64,000 nucleotides of DNA from Oscillospiraceae bacterium. GTDB lineage: Bacteria > Bacillota > Clostridia > Oscillospirales > WRJC01. The position numbers and the translations under genes were made by a program. Under the pieces are notes generated by a model that did no database searches, had not been told where the DNA came from, and saw only the letters and a program-made list of their open reading frames with translations. Location: assembly GCA_009783265.1 (NCBI GenBank), contig WRHM01000001.1, positions 1 through 64,000 of the forward strand, written 5' to 3'. Below, piece after piece: positions 32,878 through 42,253 of the stretch. The first letter of the stretch is position 1. Each line of letters starts with the position of its first letter.

Positions 32878-34131
32878 ATGCTGGGTTCTATACATTTAGC
32901 AATTATAATTTTATTTTTGATGATAGGGTGTTTGAAAAAAAATAATAAATTATTGTTCATCCTTTGCGGTTTCGCTTTTGAGCTTGCTTGGGTTATAGTA
33001 TATTTCATATTAACAACATTTTTTTTCTCTCAGGGCTTATGGCTCACTTGGGTAATTTGTGTCGCAATTTTTCTTATTATCATGTTTTGTATCGGGAAAC
33101 CGTTCTATCCAAAAACCCAAAAGTTTATTGTGTTCGGTTTAACGGCTGTAATCGTCATTTCGCTTTGCGGAGTTATTATCGCTACAGTATATTATAACAG
33201 CATACCCGAGGCTTCAGAAATAGTTTCTTTGCGCGATTATGAGCCATTTCGTGAAAACACGCTGGCTAAAAGTCTTGATGAGCCGTCGTCTCTCTGTTTG
33301 GAAGATAATCTGCCACGCATTGACGGAGCGACAGCACTTTACCCATTGTATTCGGCGTTTGTACGGGCTACATATCCAGAATCAGAGTATAATGTTCGTG
33401 GATATATAAGTCTCGACGGTTCAACTGTGGTCTGTTCAACAACATCAGACGCTTTTTATAATTTACTTAATGGATATGCCGATATTATATTTCTCGCTGA
33501 TATTTCAAACAAGCAAAGAGAAACGGCGCACGAACGCGGGATAGAATTAAAGCTTACTCCCATAGGTAAAGAAGCATTCGTTTTTTTCGTAAATAATCGA
33601 AATTCCGTGTCAAATTTATCAATAGAAGAGATACAGGGCATTTACTCAGGAAAAATAACCAACTGGCAGGAAGTCGGCGGCAAAAACAATTCAATTCGTG
33701 CATATCAAAGGTCGAAAAATTCTGGAAGTCAAACTGCCCTACAACATATTATGGGAACCGTTTCGCTTATGACTCCGCCTAAAGAAGACACGTTTGATTT
33801 CATGGGTGGAATATATGAAGTAGTGGCTGATTATAAGAACTATAAAAATTCTATTGGTTTTTCATTTTTGTATTATATTACCGGGATGATTGCGGAAAAT
33901 AAAGTCAAACTGCTTTCCATAAACGGGATTGACCCGTCTGCGGAAAGTATCGCAAACGGTACTTATCCCTTCGTTGGTGATTTCTATGCTATTACTGTTG
34001 TGCAAGAACCTGAAACAGATGAAGATAAAATGCGTGTTGAAAACACACAAAAACTTATTGAATGGATATTATCTCCGCAAGGTCAAAGCCTCGTAGAAAA
34101 AACAGGATATGTGCCATTATTTTCATATTAA
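32878..34131 (+). CDS. PstS-like phosphate-binding domain protein with N-terminal multi-TM region
   Basis: 417 aa; several N-terminal TM helices, then PRIDGATALYPLYSAF...SIEEIQGIYSGKITNWQEVGG. Confidence 0.82.
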   Translation: MLGSIHLAIIILFLMIGCLKKNNKLLFILCGFAFELAWVIVYFILTTFFFSQGLWLTWVICVAIFLIIMFCIGKPFYPKTQKFIVFGLTAVIVISLCGVIIATVYYNSIPEASEIVSLRDYEPFRENTLAKSLDEPSSLCLEDNLPRIDGATALYPLYSAFVRATYPESEYNVRGYISLDGSTVVCSTTSDAFYNLLNGYADIIFLADISNKQRETAHERGIELKLTPIGKEAFVFFVNNRNSVSNLSIEEIQGIYSGKITNWQEVGGKNNSIRAYQRSKNSGSQTALQHIMGTVSLMTPPKEDTFDFMGGIYEVVADYKNYKNSIGFSFLYYITGMIAENKVKLLSINGIDPSAESIANGTYPFVGDFYAITVVQEPETDEDKMRVENTQKLIEWILSPQGQSLVEKTGYVPLFSY

Positions 34132-34133
34132 AT

Positions 34134-34955
34134 TCAAAAAATATATTTTTCAGCCGCAAATAAATCCTCAAAAATTATATCCGGCCGCAAATCTTCGGGC
34201 AGGTTTATAGCCTCTTCAAGCGTAGCCTCTCCGGTCAGAAGCAAAACGGCGGTCATATTATTTTTTTTGCCCAATGCAATATCAGTATATAGCCTGTCGC
34301 CTAAAATCGCCATGTTTTCGCGATTTTCGCTGTAGATTTCCTCAATCATTTCGATAACTTCGCCATAAGGTTTTCCGAATGCTTTTGGCAATGGCTTCCC
34401 CGTAGATACTCTTATAAGCTCGTTTATCGCGCCGCAGTCGGGAATATATCCGTTTTCCACAGGGCAGTTTATATCCGGGTGAGTAGTCAGCCACTCTGCG
34501 CCGTTTCGGATATATGTGCAGGCTCTTTCAAGTTTATCATAAGTCAAAGTCGTGTCAAACGACGTGACTACTATATCGGGAACATTAACTGTTAAATTTA
34601 TGTCAAATGATTTAAACATATCTTCAAGATACGGAGTGCCGAGCAGATATATATTTTTGTCTGCCCTGTGCGATTTTAAAAATTTTATCAACACGTCGGC
34701 AGAAGTTAAAATTTGATCTTTTGACGCGGGGAATCCTAACCGGTTTAATTTTTCTAAATAATACGCCGGATTTTTTGAGGCGTTATTTGTAAAATAAATC
34801 ATGCGTTTGTTTGAGCAGTTATTTATTTTCGCGATTAAATCAATCGCATTTGGCAGGGGCGACTCTTCAAGATAAATCGTACCATCCATATCGAAAATAA
34901 AAAAACTTTTGCTTTTGAGTCCGCGTAATTTTTGCGGGTTGTTTGTAAAATTCAT
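34134..34955 (-). CDS. HAD-IIA family hydrolase (NagD-like)
   Basis: 273 aa; FIFDMDGTIYLEESPLPNA, ILGDRLYTDIALGKKNNMTAVLLLTGE. Confidence 0.9.
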   Translation of the reverse strand: MNFTNNPQKLRGLKSKSFFIFDMDGTIYLEESPLPNAIDLIAKINNCSNKRMIYFTNNASKNPAYYLEKLNRLGFPASKDQILTSADVLIKFLKSHRADKNIYLLGTPYLEDMFKSFDINLTVNVPDIVVTSFDTTLTYDKLERACTYIRNGAEWLTTHPDINCPVENGYIPDCGAINELIRVSTGKPLPKAFGKPYGEVIEMIEEIYSENRENMAILGDRLYTDIALGKKNNMTAVLLLTGEATLEEAINLPEDLRPDIIFEDLFAAEKYIF

Positions 34956-35554
34956 GATTTACTCCCTTTAAATATACGGAAAGCATCTTCAGCCAGCATT
35001 TTTTGTAGAATTGCCACGCTTTCGCCAACTGTTTGCCCGGTGGTGTCCACGACATGCGGTTCATATATACCAAAATCGTTAAAACTGTCCCATAAATCTT
35101 TTATTACTTCATAAGTCAGCGGGAAATAATCGCTTTCCTGACGAAAATCTTCTATAGAATCATAAGCCGCGTCCTGCCATTGACGTTTTATTACGCGCTC
35201 GACAGCCGTTTTTTTGTCCGGCCGCAGGACAACAAACCGCACGTCAACACCTTTTTTCGCTATCTTCAACCACGGTTTTATAAACCACGGGCCGATCGCC
35301 CCGGAAACAAAAACTTCATATCCGTTTTTAGCGTATATTTTTGCGCTTGCCGCGACAGCTTCAACTACTGTTTCATTCTGGCCGCCGCTGTCGTTTAACC
35401 ACGGGGCAATATATCCTTTGCGTATATATTGCCAAAAATCGTCGAGTTCGATATGCACCGCTTTTTTATATGCTGAATTTTCGGCTAATATCCGGGATAC
35501 AGTCGTTTTACCCGTTCCGGGCGATCCTGAAAGAATCACAATACGCGCTGACAT
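34952..35554 (-). CDS. P-loop AAA-type small-molecule kinase-like protein
   Basis: MSARIVILSGSPGTGKTTVSRILAE (Walker A); RBS ggagg upstream of ATG at 35554. Confidence 0.8.
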   Translation of the reverse strand: MSARIVILSGSPGTGKTTVSRILAENSAYKKAVHIELDDFWQYIRKGYIAPWLNDSGGQNETVVEAVAASAKIYAKNGYEVFVSGAIGPWFIKPWLKIAKKGVDVRFVVLRPDKKTAVERVIKRQWQDAAYDSIEDFRQESDYFPLTYEVIKDLWDSFNDFGIYEPHVVDTTGQTVGESVAILQKMLAEDAFRIFKGSKS

Positions 35555-35626
35555 TATTAAATCCTCCGAAAAATATATTTTTATTATTTTATCATAAAAA
35601 TTTGAATAAAAAAACACAATTTATGC

Positions 35627-35655
35627 TTGAAGAATGATTTTAAATAGTATATAAT
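35627..35655 (+). promoter_or_regulatory. Promoter TTGAAG-17-TATAAT
   Basis: TTGAAGaatgattttaaatagtaTATAAT upstream of the 35702 CDS. Confidence 0.6.
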
Positions 35656-35701
35656 CTGTATGTAATCAAATTTACAGATAAAAAGTTAGGAGATATATTT
35701 T

Positions 35702-36586
35702 ATGAAAAAATACGGTATTGTTTCAAGAAGCTACGGAAATATGACCGTTGCCGGTGCGGCAAAATTTATGAAAGCCCACGGTTATAACTGCACAGAGCTG
35801 TGCATGGCTCACCCGGATTTCGGCGGCTGGGCGTATAACGGCATATCTGCACTCGACGAAAACGGCATAACAAAAGAACTCACAAAAGAAAAGGCGGATA
35901 TTATGCGAGACAACGGCATAGAAGTCACGGCTTTCGGGGTATTTACGAATACTTTGTCGCCCGACGATGATTTTCGCCAGAAATGTTTGGATTCTTTTGT
36001 GCGCTGTATGGACTTCGCGGCTTATGCAGGGATAAAAAATTTAACTACTGAGCTTGGGTTCAGACCTGACAAACGGGGCATAACAACTGACGTTTACGAA
36101 TCTGATTTCCAGAGATTAAAAGAAAGCTTTATCCGGTTAGGCAGCGCGGCAAAAGAAAGAGGCGTGAATATCTGCATAGAGGCGTGTGTTATAGATGTTA
36201 TCCCATCGGCGAAAAGGCTGCGTGATTTTATTTTGCAGATAAACAAAGAAACAGGGCTTACAAATATCAAAGCCATGCTCGATATGGCGAATTTTATCGC
36301 AAATTCAGACGAGGACGATGTTTTCAAATATCTTGCGCCGTATATAGTTTATATTCATGGCAAAGACAGAAAAGTCAATGATTGTTATGGTAAAATACTT
36401 GGCGAGGGAGAAATTGACTGGGTAAAATTTTTCATGAATTATTACAGGATAACGCCGGATATACCGTTTATTTTGGAATATACAAACGAAGAGACGACGG
36501 ATTTGACGAATGAACGGGTGCATAGATTTACAAAACAGGCAAAAGCAAATCTCGCATTGATGGGATATAATATGCAGGGGTTATAG
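35702..36586 (+). CDS. Sugar phosphate isomerase/epimerase (AP endonuclease-like TIM barrel)
   Basis: 294 aa; GYNCTELCMAHPDFGGW...IEACVIDVIPS...LDMANF...YIHGKDRK...GEGEIDW. Confidence 0.85.
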   Translation: MKKYGIVSRSYGNMTVAGAAKFMKAHGYNCTELCMAHPDFGGWAYNGISALDENGITKELTKEKADIMRDNGIEVTAFGVFTNTLSPDDDFRQKCLDSFVRCMDFAAYAGIKNLTTELGFRPDKRGITTDVYESDFQRLKESFIRLGSAAKERGVNICIEACVIDVIPSAKRLRDFILQINKETGLTNIKAMLDMANFIANSDEDDVFKYLAPYIVYIHGKDRKVNDCYGKILGEGEIDWVKFFMNYYRITPDIPFILEYTNEETTDLTNERVHRFTKQAKANLALMGYNMQGL

Positions 36587-36625
36587 ATGAAATTATATAG
36601 TCTAAGAAAGGTCAGGAATAAATTA

Positions 36626-37540
36626 ATGCTGAAAAAATTACTTATCGTTTTAAGTATAGTTATTATTATAATGCCGGCGGTCGCCGCGTGCAGTATAAAC
36701 AGGGAAAATATCAGTTCAATTTTAGATAAAATAGCGGATAATATTAATGACGCCGGAAACGAGATTAAAGACGCGTTTGATTCAATTACAGTTAAACCGG
36801 AGGCTGACGGCGATGATATAATAGAAGATATAGATATAACAGATATAAACATAAACGAAACAGTTGATAATATTAATGATATTATCAATGAAACAACTGC
36901 GGAGGAACTTACAGTGCCTGAAGCCGTTATGACAGAAGCGCCAACAGAACCTGAAACCGACGCGCCGGAAAATTTACGGTCGGGCTTTGAAGTTTACGAC
37001 AATCAGTTTTTGGGAATTAAAATACAGTATCCGGTTGAATGGATGTATATCGACGGGGGAATTTCGGCGGAAGAATTTGACAGAATGGTTTTGGGAGTAT
37101 TCGGACAGCAAGCAGCAGATTTATTTAACGAGCTTGGAGCGGACCCGTCGGCTATTACTCTTATTTGGTACGATTTCGGGAATGCGAGCGAGTATTTTGT
37201 CCCGAACGCAAATTTAGGTATCAGCGACGCTGAAGGCATCACTCAGAACGATTTTAAATCGCCGTTTAATATAATTGATTTGCAGGAGGCATTCGACAGT
37301 TATTATCCGTTTATATTCGATAATTTTCAGTCTAAAGGCATGACAGGGCAAGAAATAGGCGGCAATTATTATGCTGTATATAAATTTGACTGTGTAATCG
37401 ATTATATTGTGCCGTTGTCATGCTATCAGGCGATGACCGAAAAGAACGGGCTTTTATATACGCTTACTTTTTCGACGCACGGGGGAAAATTAGATATAGA
37501 TATTTATGAAAAAATGCTCTCTTCTCTGGAATTTTATTAA
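36626..37540 (+). CDS. Hypothetical lipoprotein
   Basis: MLKKLLIVLSIVIIIMPAVAAC lipobox, acidic linker, globular domain. Confidence 0.7.
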   Translation: MLKKLLIVLSIVIIIMPAVAACSINRENISSILDKIADNINDAGNEIKDAFDSITVKPEADGDDIIEDIDITDININETVDNINDIINETTAEELTVPEAVMTEAPTEPETDAPENLRSGFEVYDNQFLGIKIQYPVEWMYIDGGISAEEFDRMVLGVFGQQAADLFNELGADPSAITLIWYDFGNASEYFVPNANLGISDAEGITQNDFKSPFNIIDLQEAFDSYYPFIFDNFQSKGMTGQEIGGNYYAVYKFDCVIDYIVPLSCYQAMTEKNGLLYTLTFSTHGGKLDIDIYEKMLSSLEFY

Positions 37541-37591
37541 AATTACATAAAAAATAAATATAAAAATAAAAAAAGGAGATTATGTAATAAT

Positions 37592-38227
37592 ATGGGTAAT
37601 AACAATCCTGTTGAAATTTCAAGCAGCGGTTCAAACGAACTTATAAAAGGTTTCGCCGAATTCAGGGAATATGATGAACCGGCTGATATTAATATTAAAA
37701 CAAATTTTGATTTTCTCGCGCTATCAAAATCGAGAAGAAGTATAAGAGGATTCAAAGAAAAAGACGTATCAAAAGAACAGCTCATGAAATTAATAGACGC
37801 GGCGCAGTCCGCGCCGAGCGGCGGGAATTGCCAGCCGTGGCATTTTTATGTGATAAAAAATAAAAAACTGCAATCTGAAATAAAAGAAAAATCATGCGGT
37901 CAGGACTGGATATTGACTGCTCCGGCATTTATAGTCGTATGTTCAGAAAGCAGGCGGAGCGAAAAAAATTACGGCGAAAGAGGCAGGGATTTGTATTCTG
38001 TGCAGGATACCGCCGCGGCAATCCAGAATATTTTATTATGCGCGAAGAGCATGGGTCTCGGAACATGCTGGTGCGGCGCGTTTAACGAAGAAAAACTTAA
38101 AGAAGTTTTGAATCTGCCTGAAGCTTTCCGCCCGGTCGGTCTTATCCCGGTAGGTTATCCGGCGAATGATTCTTATCCCCCGCAAAACAGACGTCCGATA
38201 GAAGAAATCGTCACGTTTATTGAGTGA
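37592..38227 (+). CDS. Nitroreductase family protein
   Basis: 211 aa; SRRSIRGFKEKDV...AAQSAPSGGNCQPWHFYVI...GLGTCWCGAF. Confidence 0.9.
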   Translation: MGNNNPVEISSSGSNELIKGFAEFREYDEPADINIKTNFDFLALSKSRRSIRGFKEKDVSKEQLMKLIDAAQSAPSGGNCQPWHFYVIKNKKLQSEIKEKSCGQDWILTAPAFIVVCSESRRSEKNYGERGRDLYSVQDTAAAIQNILLCAKSMGLGTCWCGAFNEEKLKEVLNLPEAFRPVGLIPVGYPANDSYPPQNRRPIEEIVTFIE

Positions 38228-38398
38228 TAATACCAACATTGGATAAAAACGCAATTTCCCGGAAAGCCCCTTTTGAAAAGGGGGCTTTTGGCAAAAATTT
38301 TATGTTTATGTTCAATTTATAATTAATTATAAATATAAACAAGAAAATATTATTTTAATAATTTTTAAGAAAGGTAAAAAATAAAAACAAACTAATTT

Positions 38399-39490
38399 AT
38401 GAAAGAAAAATTTGAAAATTTAATGAAATTATACGGCATAAACGGCAGTATAAAAAATTACAGCCCTATAACCAACGGTCATATCAATGAAACATATTAT
38501 GTTTCAATAGATAATCACCCGTATGTAAATCCGTATATATTTCAGAAAGTAAATACTTATGTGTTCAAAAATCCCGTTTACGTCATGAATAATATCATGA
38601 TGATAGATAATTTTATCAAGAATAATAATAAAAAAAGCGCGTGCAAAATCGTCACTTTTCTTGTAAACGAAGAGTACAAGAATTATACGGTAACCGAAAA
38701 CGGCGAATTCTGGCGTTTATGCATTTTTGAAGAGAACACCGTTACGTTTGACGTAGTTGAAAACCCGGAGATTTTACACAGTTCGGGTTACGCGTTCGGA
38801 GATTTTCTTAATGTGATCTCTGATTTCCCGGCAGAAAAACTTAATATAACAATCCCTGATTTTCATAACACCAGAAAACGTCTTGAAAATTTATTCAGGA
38901 TAATTAATCTCGACGAAAACAACAGGGCGAAAGACGTTAAAGATGAGATAAGCATATTTGAAAAATATCACGATTTCTGCTGCAAACTCACAGACATGAC
39001 AGATAAAGGCGTACTCCCGCTCAGGCCTGTGCATAACGATACAAAATATAATAATATATTATTAAATAAAAATACCTTTGAGCCTGTATGCGTGGTTGAC
39101 CTTGATACTATAATGCCGGGGCTTGTCGCTCACGATTTCGGCGACGCTATAAGATTTGCCGCAAACAAAGCAGCAGAGGACGAAACTGACCTGAACAAAG
39201 TGTATCTCGATTTTGAATATTTCAAGGAATTCACGAAAGGATTCACCGGAGCAATCGGGCAGTCGATGACTGATATTGAAACAGAAACTCTCGCGCTGGG
39301 CGCGCCGATTATAACTTTTGAATTGGCATCGAGGTTTCTCGCGGATCACATCGACGACGACAAATATTTTGCGATACACCGCGAGAATCATAATCTTGAC
39401 AGGGCGCGCTGTCAGATGAAGCTGGCTTGTGATATGATGGAAAAGCTGGACGATATGTGCGGGTTTGTACAGGAGTGCATAGGGAAGTAA
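38399..39490 (+). CDS. Aminoglycoside phosphotransferase-fold kinase (N-acetylhexosamine kinase-like)
   Basis: 363 aa; GHINETYYV, PVHNDTKYNNILLN, CVVDLDTIMPG. Confidence 0.85.
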   Translation: MKEKFENLMKLYGINGSIKNYSPITNGHINETYYVSIDNHPYVNPYIFQKVNTYVFKNPVYVMNNIMMIDNFIKNNNKKSACKIVTFLVNEEYKNYTVTENGEFWRLCIFEENTVTFDVVENPEILHSSGYAFGDFLNVISDFPAEKLNITIPDFHNTRKRLENLFRIINLDENNRAKDVKDEISIFEKYHDFCCKLTDMTDKGVLPLRPVHNDTKYNNILLNKNTFEPVCVVDLDTIMPGLVAHDFGDAIRFAANKAAEDETDLNKVYLDFEYFKEFTKGFTGAIGQSMTDIETETLALGAPIITFELASRFLADHIDDDKYFAIHRENHNLDRARCQMKLACDMMEKLDDMCGFVQECIGK

Positions 39491-39552
39491 ATATATATCT
39501 GAATAAATAACGCAGGAAATTTATATTATGTACGATAGGGGGCTTTGAGTAA

Positions 39553-39831
39553 TTGAATGAAAAAATAATAATCGCTGATTCCGCAGTAACAGTCGAAATT
39601 CTTTCCTCGGCATATAAACACGGACAAAACAAAGAGGACATTCTTTTGGCACTTGAGCGGAGCGTATATGACGAAACTCTTGAAACAGACCCAAATAAAA
39701 CGCTGTCTATTGGCTATGACCCAAACGCTAAGTTGTTAGAAATAATATTTCATGTTTTATCAGACGAACACATTGTGGTTTTTCACGCAATGCCTTGTCG
39801 AAAATATTATATTGAAAGGATGGTGCAGTAA
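39553..39831 (+). CDS. Putative toxin of a TA pair (TTG start)
   Basis: 92 aa; HGQNKEDILLAL...PNKTLSIGYDPNAKLLEIIFHVLSDEHIVVFHAMPCRKYY resembles a family of predicted TA toxins; abuts an antitoxin-like ORF. Confidence 0.6.
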   Translation: MNEKIIIADSAVTVEILSSAYKHGQNKEDILLALERSVYDETLETDPNKTLSIGYDPNAKLLEIIFHVLSDEHIVVFHAMPCRKYYIERMVQ

Positions 39832-40077
39832 ATGAACGCAAACGATAGATTATCAGATAAAGAATATGAAGAATTAAGTCTTGAATATGAACAAAATCCG
39901 CCGGAACTATCCGGTAAACCGGGGTTTTTAACTGCTATGCGCGAAAGAACGCTTGTAGCGGAATTACTACCCCCTGACTATGCACGTATTATCAATATGA
40001 AAGCGAAAGCTATGTCGTTGTCGCCCTCGGAAGTAATCCAGTATGCAATTAAAGAACAACTGGTAGAAAAGGCTTAA
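39832..40077 (+). CDS. Putative antitoxin (CopG/RHH-like C-terminus)
   Basis: 81 aa immediately following the toxin stop codon; C-terminal MKAKAMSLSPSEVIQYAIKEQL. Confidence 0.55.
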   Translation: MNANDRLSDKEYEELSLEYEQNPPELSGKPGFLTAMRERTLVAELLPPDYARIINMKAKAMSLSPSEVIQYAIKEQLVEKA

Positions 40078-40102
40078 TTTATATTTTCAGGAGGTATGAG
40101 AA

Positions 40103-40519
40103 ATGCAAGGATATAACGTGTTAGTCGTGTTTAATTCTGATAAAAGTCAGCTTCTCATGTGCAAGCGCAAGAAAGAGCCTTATAAAGGACTTCGTAATTT
40201 AGTAGGTGGCAAAATAGAACCGAATGAAAACGGAGATGATGCCGCATACCGCGAGCTTTTGGAAGAAACCGGAATTTCTCACAAAGATATAAAACTTACG
40301 CATTTAATGGATTTCACATACCACTTATCGGACTGTTACGTTGAAGCCTATGTTGGAAAATTAAATCGTGAATTAATCGTATCAGGGGACGAAAATGAAT
40401 TATATTGGTCGGAGTTATCCTGTAATTTTTTTGATATGAATTTATTTGCAGGAGAAGGAAACATCGGACATATATTGGAACAAGTTAAAATACGCGAAGA
40501 GAAGTTATTTGCAAATTAA
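40103..40519 (+). CDS. NUDIX hydrolase
   Basis: 138 aa; NUDIX-box GGKIEPNENGDDAAYRELLEETGI. Confidence 0.9.
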   Translation: MQGYNVLVVFNSDKSQLLMCKRKKEPYKGLRNLVGGKIEPNENGDDAAYRELLEETGISHKDIKLTHLMDFTYHLSDCYVEAYVGKLNRELIVSGDENELYWSELSCNFFDMNLFAGEGNIGHILEQVKIREEKLFAN

Positions 40520-40593
40520 CTTCGGGTTATAAGCATTTTCTACGTTAATAAATTTTATTAAATATATAAAAATATACAGGAGGATTTATTAAA

Positions 40594-41394
40594 ATGATTA
40601 AACTTGGAGTAAACTCGGTTTTATTCAAGACCGTTGACTTTGCGACTGCGGCTAAATATATCAAAAAAGCTGGATATGACGGACTTGGTATCTCTGCTCT
40701 CAAAGGCATGGGAATCGACCATTTTAATACAGATACATGGAAACAGGATAAAAATGATTTAAAGGCTATAATGGCAGACAACGGGCTTGAGTTTCTCTCG
40801 TCTGAAATCGCTTCGCAGGAATCTGAAAGATTTAAAATCGCGTGCGAGGGCGCGTCTGAAATCGGCATACCTGTGTTATGTATCGGCCCCGGCGGCAAAA
40901 TGGATGACGAGGAAACTATGAAGCAAAGTTTTGAATCTATAAATAAACTCGCTGAAACGGCGGCTGAATATAAAGTCACGCTTGTGTGTAAGGCTCACGT
41001 AGGCAACGCAGTATATAATACCCCGACTTCAATTAAAATGCTCGAAGCCGTAAAAAATCCGTATTTCGGACTCGATATGGACCCGTCTCATGTACACAGG
41101 GCGGGCGAAGTGCCGAAAGAAGCTCTCGCAAGCGTGATTCACGGTATTAAACACGTGCATATAAGAGACTGCAAGGGCGCGGGCCCATCTCCGGGAGACC
41201 CCGAAGACCAGGCGTGCGGACGCGGCAATATTGATTTATTCGGCTATATAAAAGCAATGGCTGACGCAAATTATAACGGCCCGTGCGTTCTTGAAGTCAT
41301 CGGGCGTGACTTGGATATTGCGGAAGCGTCTATTATTGCGGCTGAGTCTTATGGATATATGAACGCGTGCCTGAAAAAATTAGGGGCAAGGTAG
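40594..41394 (+). CDS. Sugar phosphate isomerase/epimerase
   Basis: 266 aa; MIKLGVNSVLFKTVDFATAAKYIKKAGYDGLGIS...LDMDPSHVHRAGE. Confidence 0.87.
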   Translation: MIKLGVNSVLFKTVDFATAAKYIKKAGYDGLGISALKGMGIDHFNTDTWKQDKNDLKAIMADNGLEFLSSEIASQESERFKIACEGASEIGIPVLCIGPGGKMDDEETMKQSFESINKLAETAAEYKVTLVCKAHVGNAVYNTPTSIKMLEAVKNPYFGLDMDPSHVHRAGEVPKEALASVIHGIKHVHIRDCKGAGPSPGDPEDQACGRGNIDLFGYIKAMADANYNGPCVLEVIGRDLDIAEASIIAAESYGYMNACLKKLGAR

Positions 41395-41399
41395 ATATT

Positions 41400-41942
41400 A
41401 TGATTATAAAAGTGCGTGAAAATTTGGAAATGCGCGTCCGTGAGGCAACTCCCGAAAACGCGGAGGAATCATATAATATAATTGACAAAAACAGAAATTA
41501 TCTGCGCGAATACCTGCCGTGGGCTGACGGTACAGAGTTGTCCGGTCATTTGGTTACGCTCGAAAAATGGCAGAAAGCGTGTGAAGATAAAAACGAATTT
41601 GTATTTGGAATCTGTCTTGACGGTAAATATATCGGCAATATCGGTCTGCACGATGTAAAATCCAATAACAACAGCGCAATGATAGGCTACTGGTTATCAG
41701 AAGACTGGCAGGGCAAAGGCATCATGACGGACTGCGTAAAGGCTTTGGCTAATTTCGGGTTTTATGAGCTTGATTTAAACAGGATATGGATAAGCTGCGC
41801 TTTCGAAAACAAAAAAAGCCGCGCGATTCCTGAAAGATTGGGTTTTGTTCAGGAGGGTATTTTTCAGGACGGAACGATTTTGCACGGCGTATATCATGAT
41901 TATGTGATTTACGGCGTTGTCAAAAGAAACTGGGGAAAATAA
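41400..41942 (+). CDS. GNAT acetyltransferase (RimJ/RimL-like)
   Basis: IGYWLSEDWQGKGIMTDCVKALANFGFYELDLNRIWISCAFENKKSRAIPERLGF. Confidence 0.88.
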   Translation: MIIKVRENLEMRVREATPENAEESYNIIDKNRNYLREYLPWADGTELSGHLVTLEKWQKACEDKNEFVFGICLDGKYIGNIGLHDVKSNNNSAMIGYWLSEDWQGKGIMTDCVKALANFGFYELDLNRIWISCAFENKKSRAIPERLGFVQEGIFQDGTILHGVYHDYVIYGVVKRNWGK

Positions 41943-42002
41943 AATAATACAAATAATAATACAGAGCATTAATTTAAAAGCACACTGTGAGGTTTACTCC
42001 TT

Positions 42003-42158
42003 ACCCTCTTTAAATTAAAGAGGGTGCCGACCGCAGTCGGCGGGTGTTTTTGGAGTTTTATTTATGTTCGAGGATAAAACACCCGTCACGCGGACTAACG
42101 CGATTTTACAGAACCGACGCAACATCTCGCGTGCCACCCTCTTTAATTTAAAGAGGGT
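42003..42158. repeat. Compound palindromic element bounded by two near-identical hairpins
   Basis: accctctttaaattaaagagggt (42003-42025) and accctctttaatttaaagagggt (42136-42158); internal gccgaccgcagtcggc and cgggtgtttt/aaaacacccg pairs. Confidence 0.7.
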
Positions 42159-42253
42159 CTTGGTACAGATTTTATAAATCGTTCTGTTACTCGTTATTAG
42201 CATATCAAAATATCAAAAATAAATAAATTAATTTAATAGAGGAGAAAAAATTT

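Larger units (their letters stand above)
39507..40548 (+). mobile_element. Putative cassette-like element E1 (shared left and right ends; cargo TA-like pair + NUDIX)
   Basis: Left end cgcaggaaatttatattatgtacgata (39511-39537), right end ataagcattttctacgttaa (40529-40548); both recur at 43.7-43.9 kb. Confidence 0.45.

Noticed and set aside
38263-38289. AAAGCCCCTTTTGAAAAGGGGGCTTTT (and the similar hairpin at 15605-15630) as mobile elements
   Set aside because: Short hairpins adjacent to gene ends are adequately explained as terminators; no outer inverted arms like those at 3912.
39500-40556. AATAAA flanking both ends of E1 as a target-site duplication
   Set aside because: The sequence is very AT-rich and no matching TSD is evident at E2 or E3; not distinguishable from chance.
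42015-42203. 62 aa ORF ending TPKTPADCGRHPL
   Set aside because: Reads through the compound hairpin repeat; no RBS; repeat-derived.
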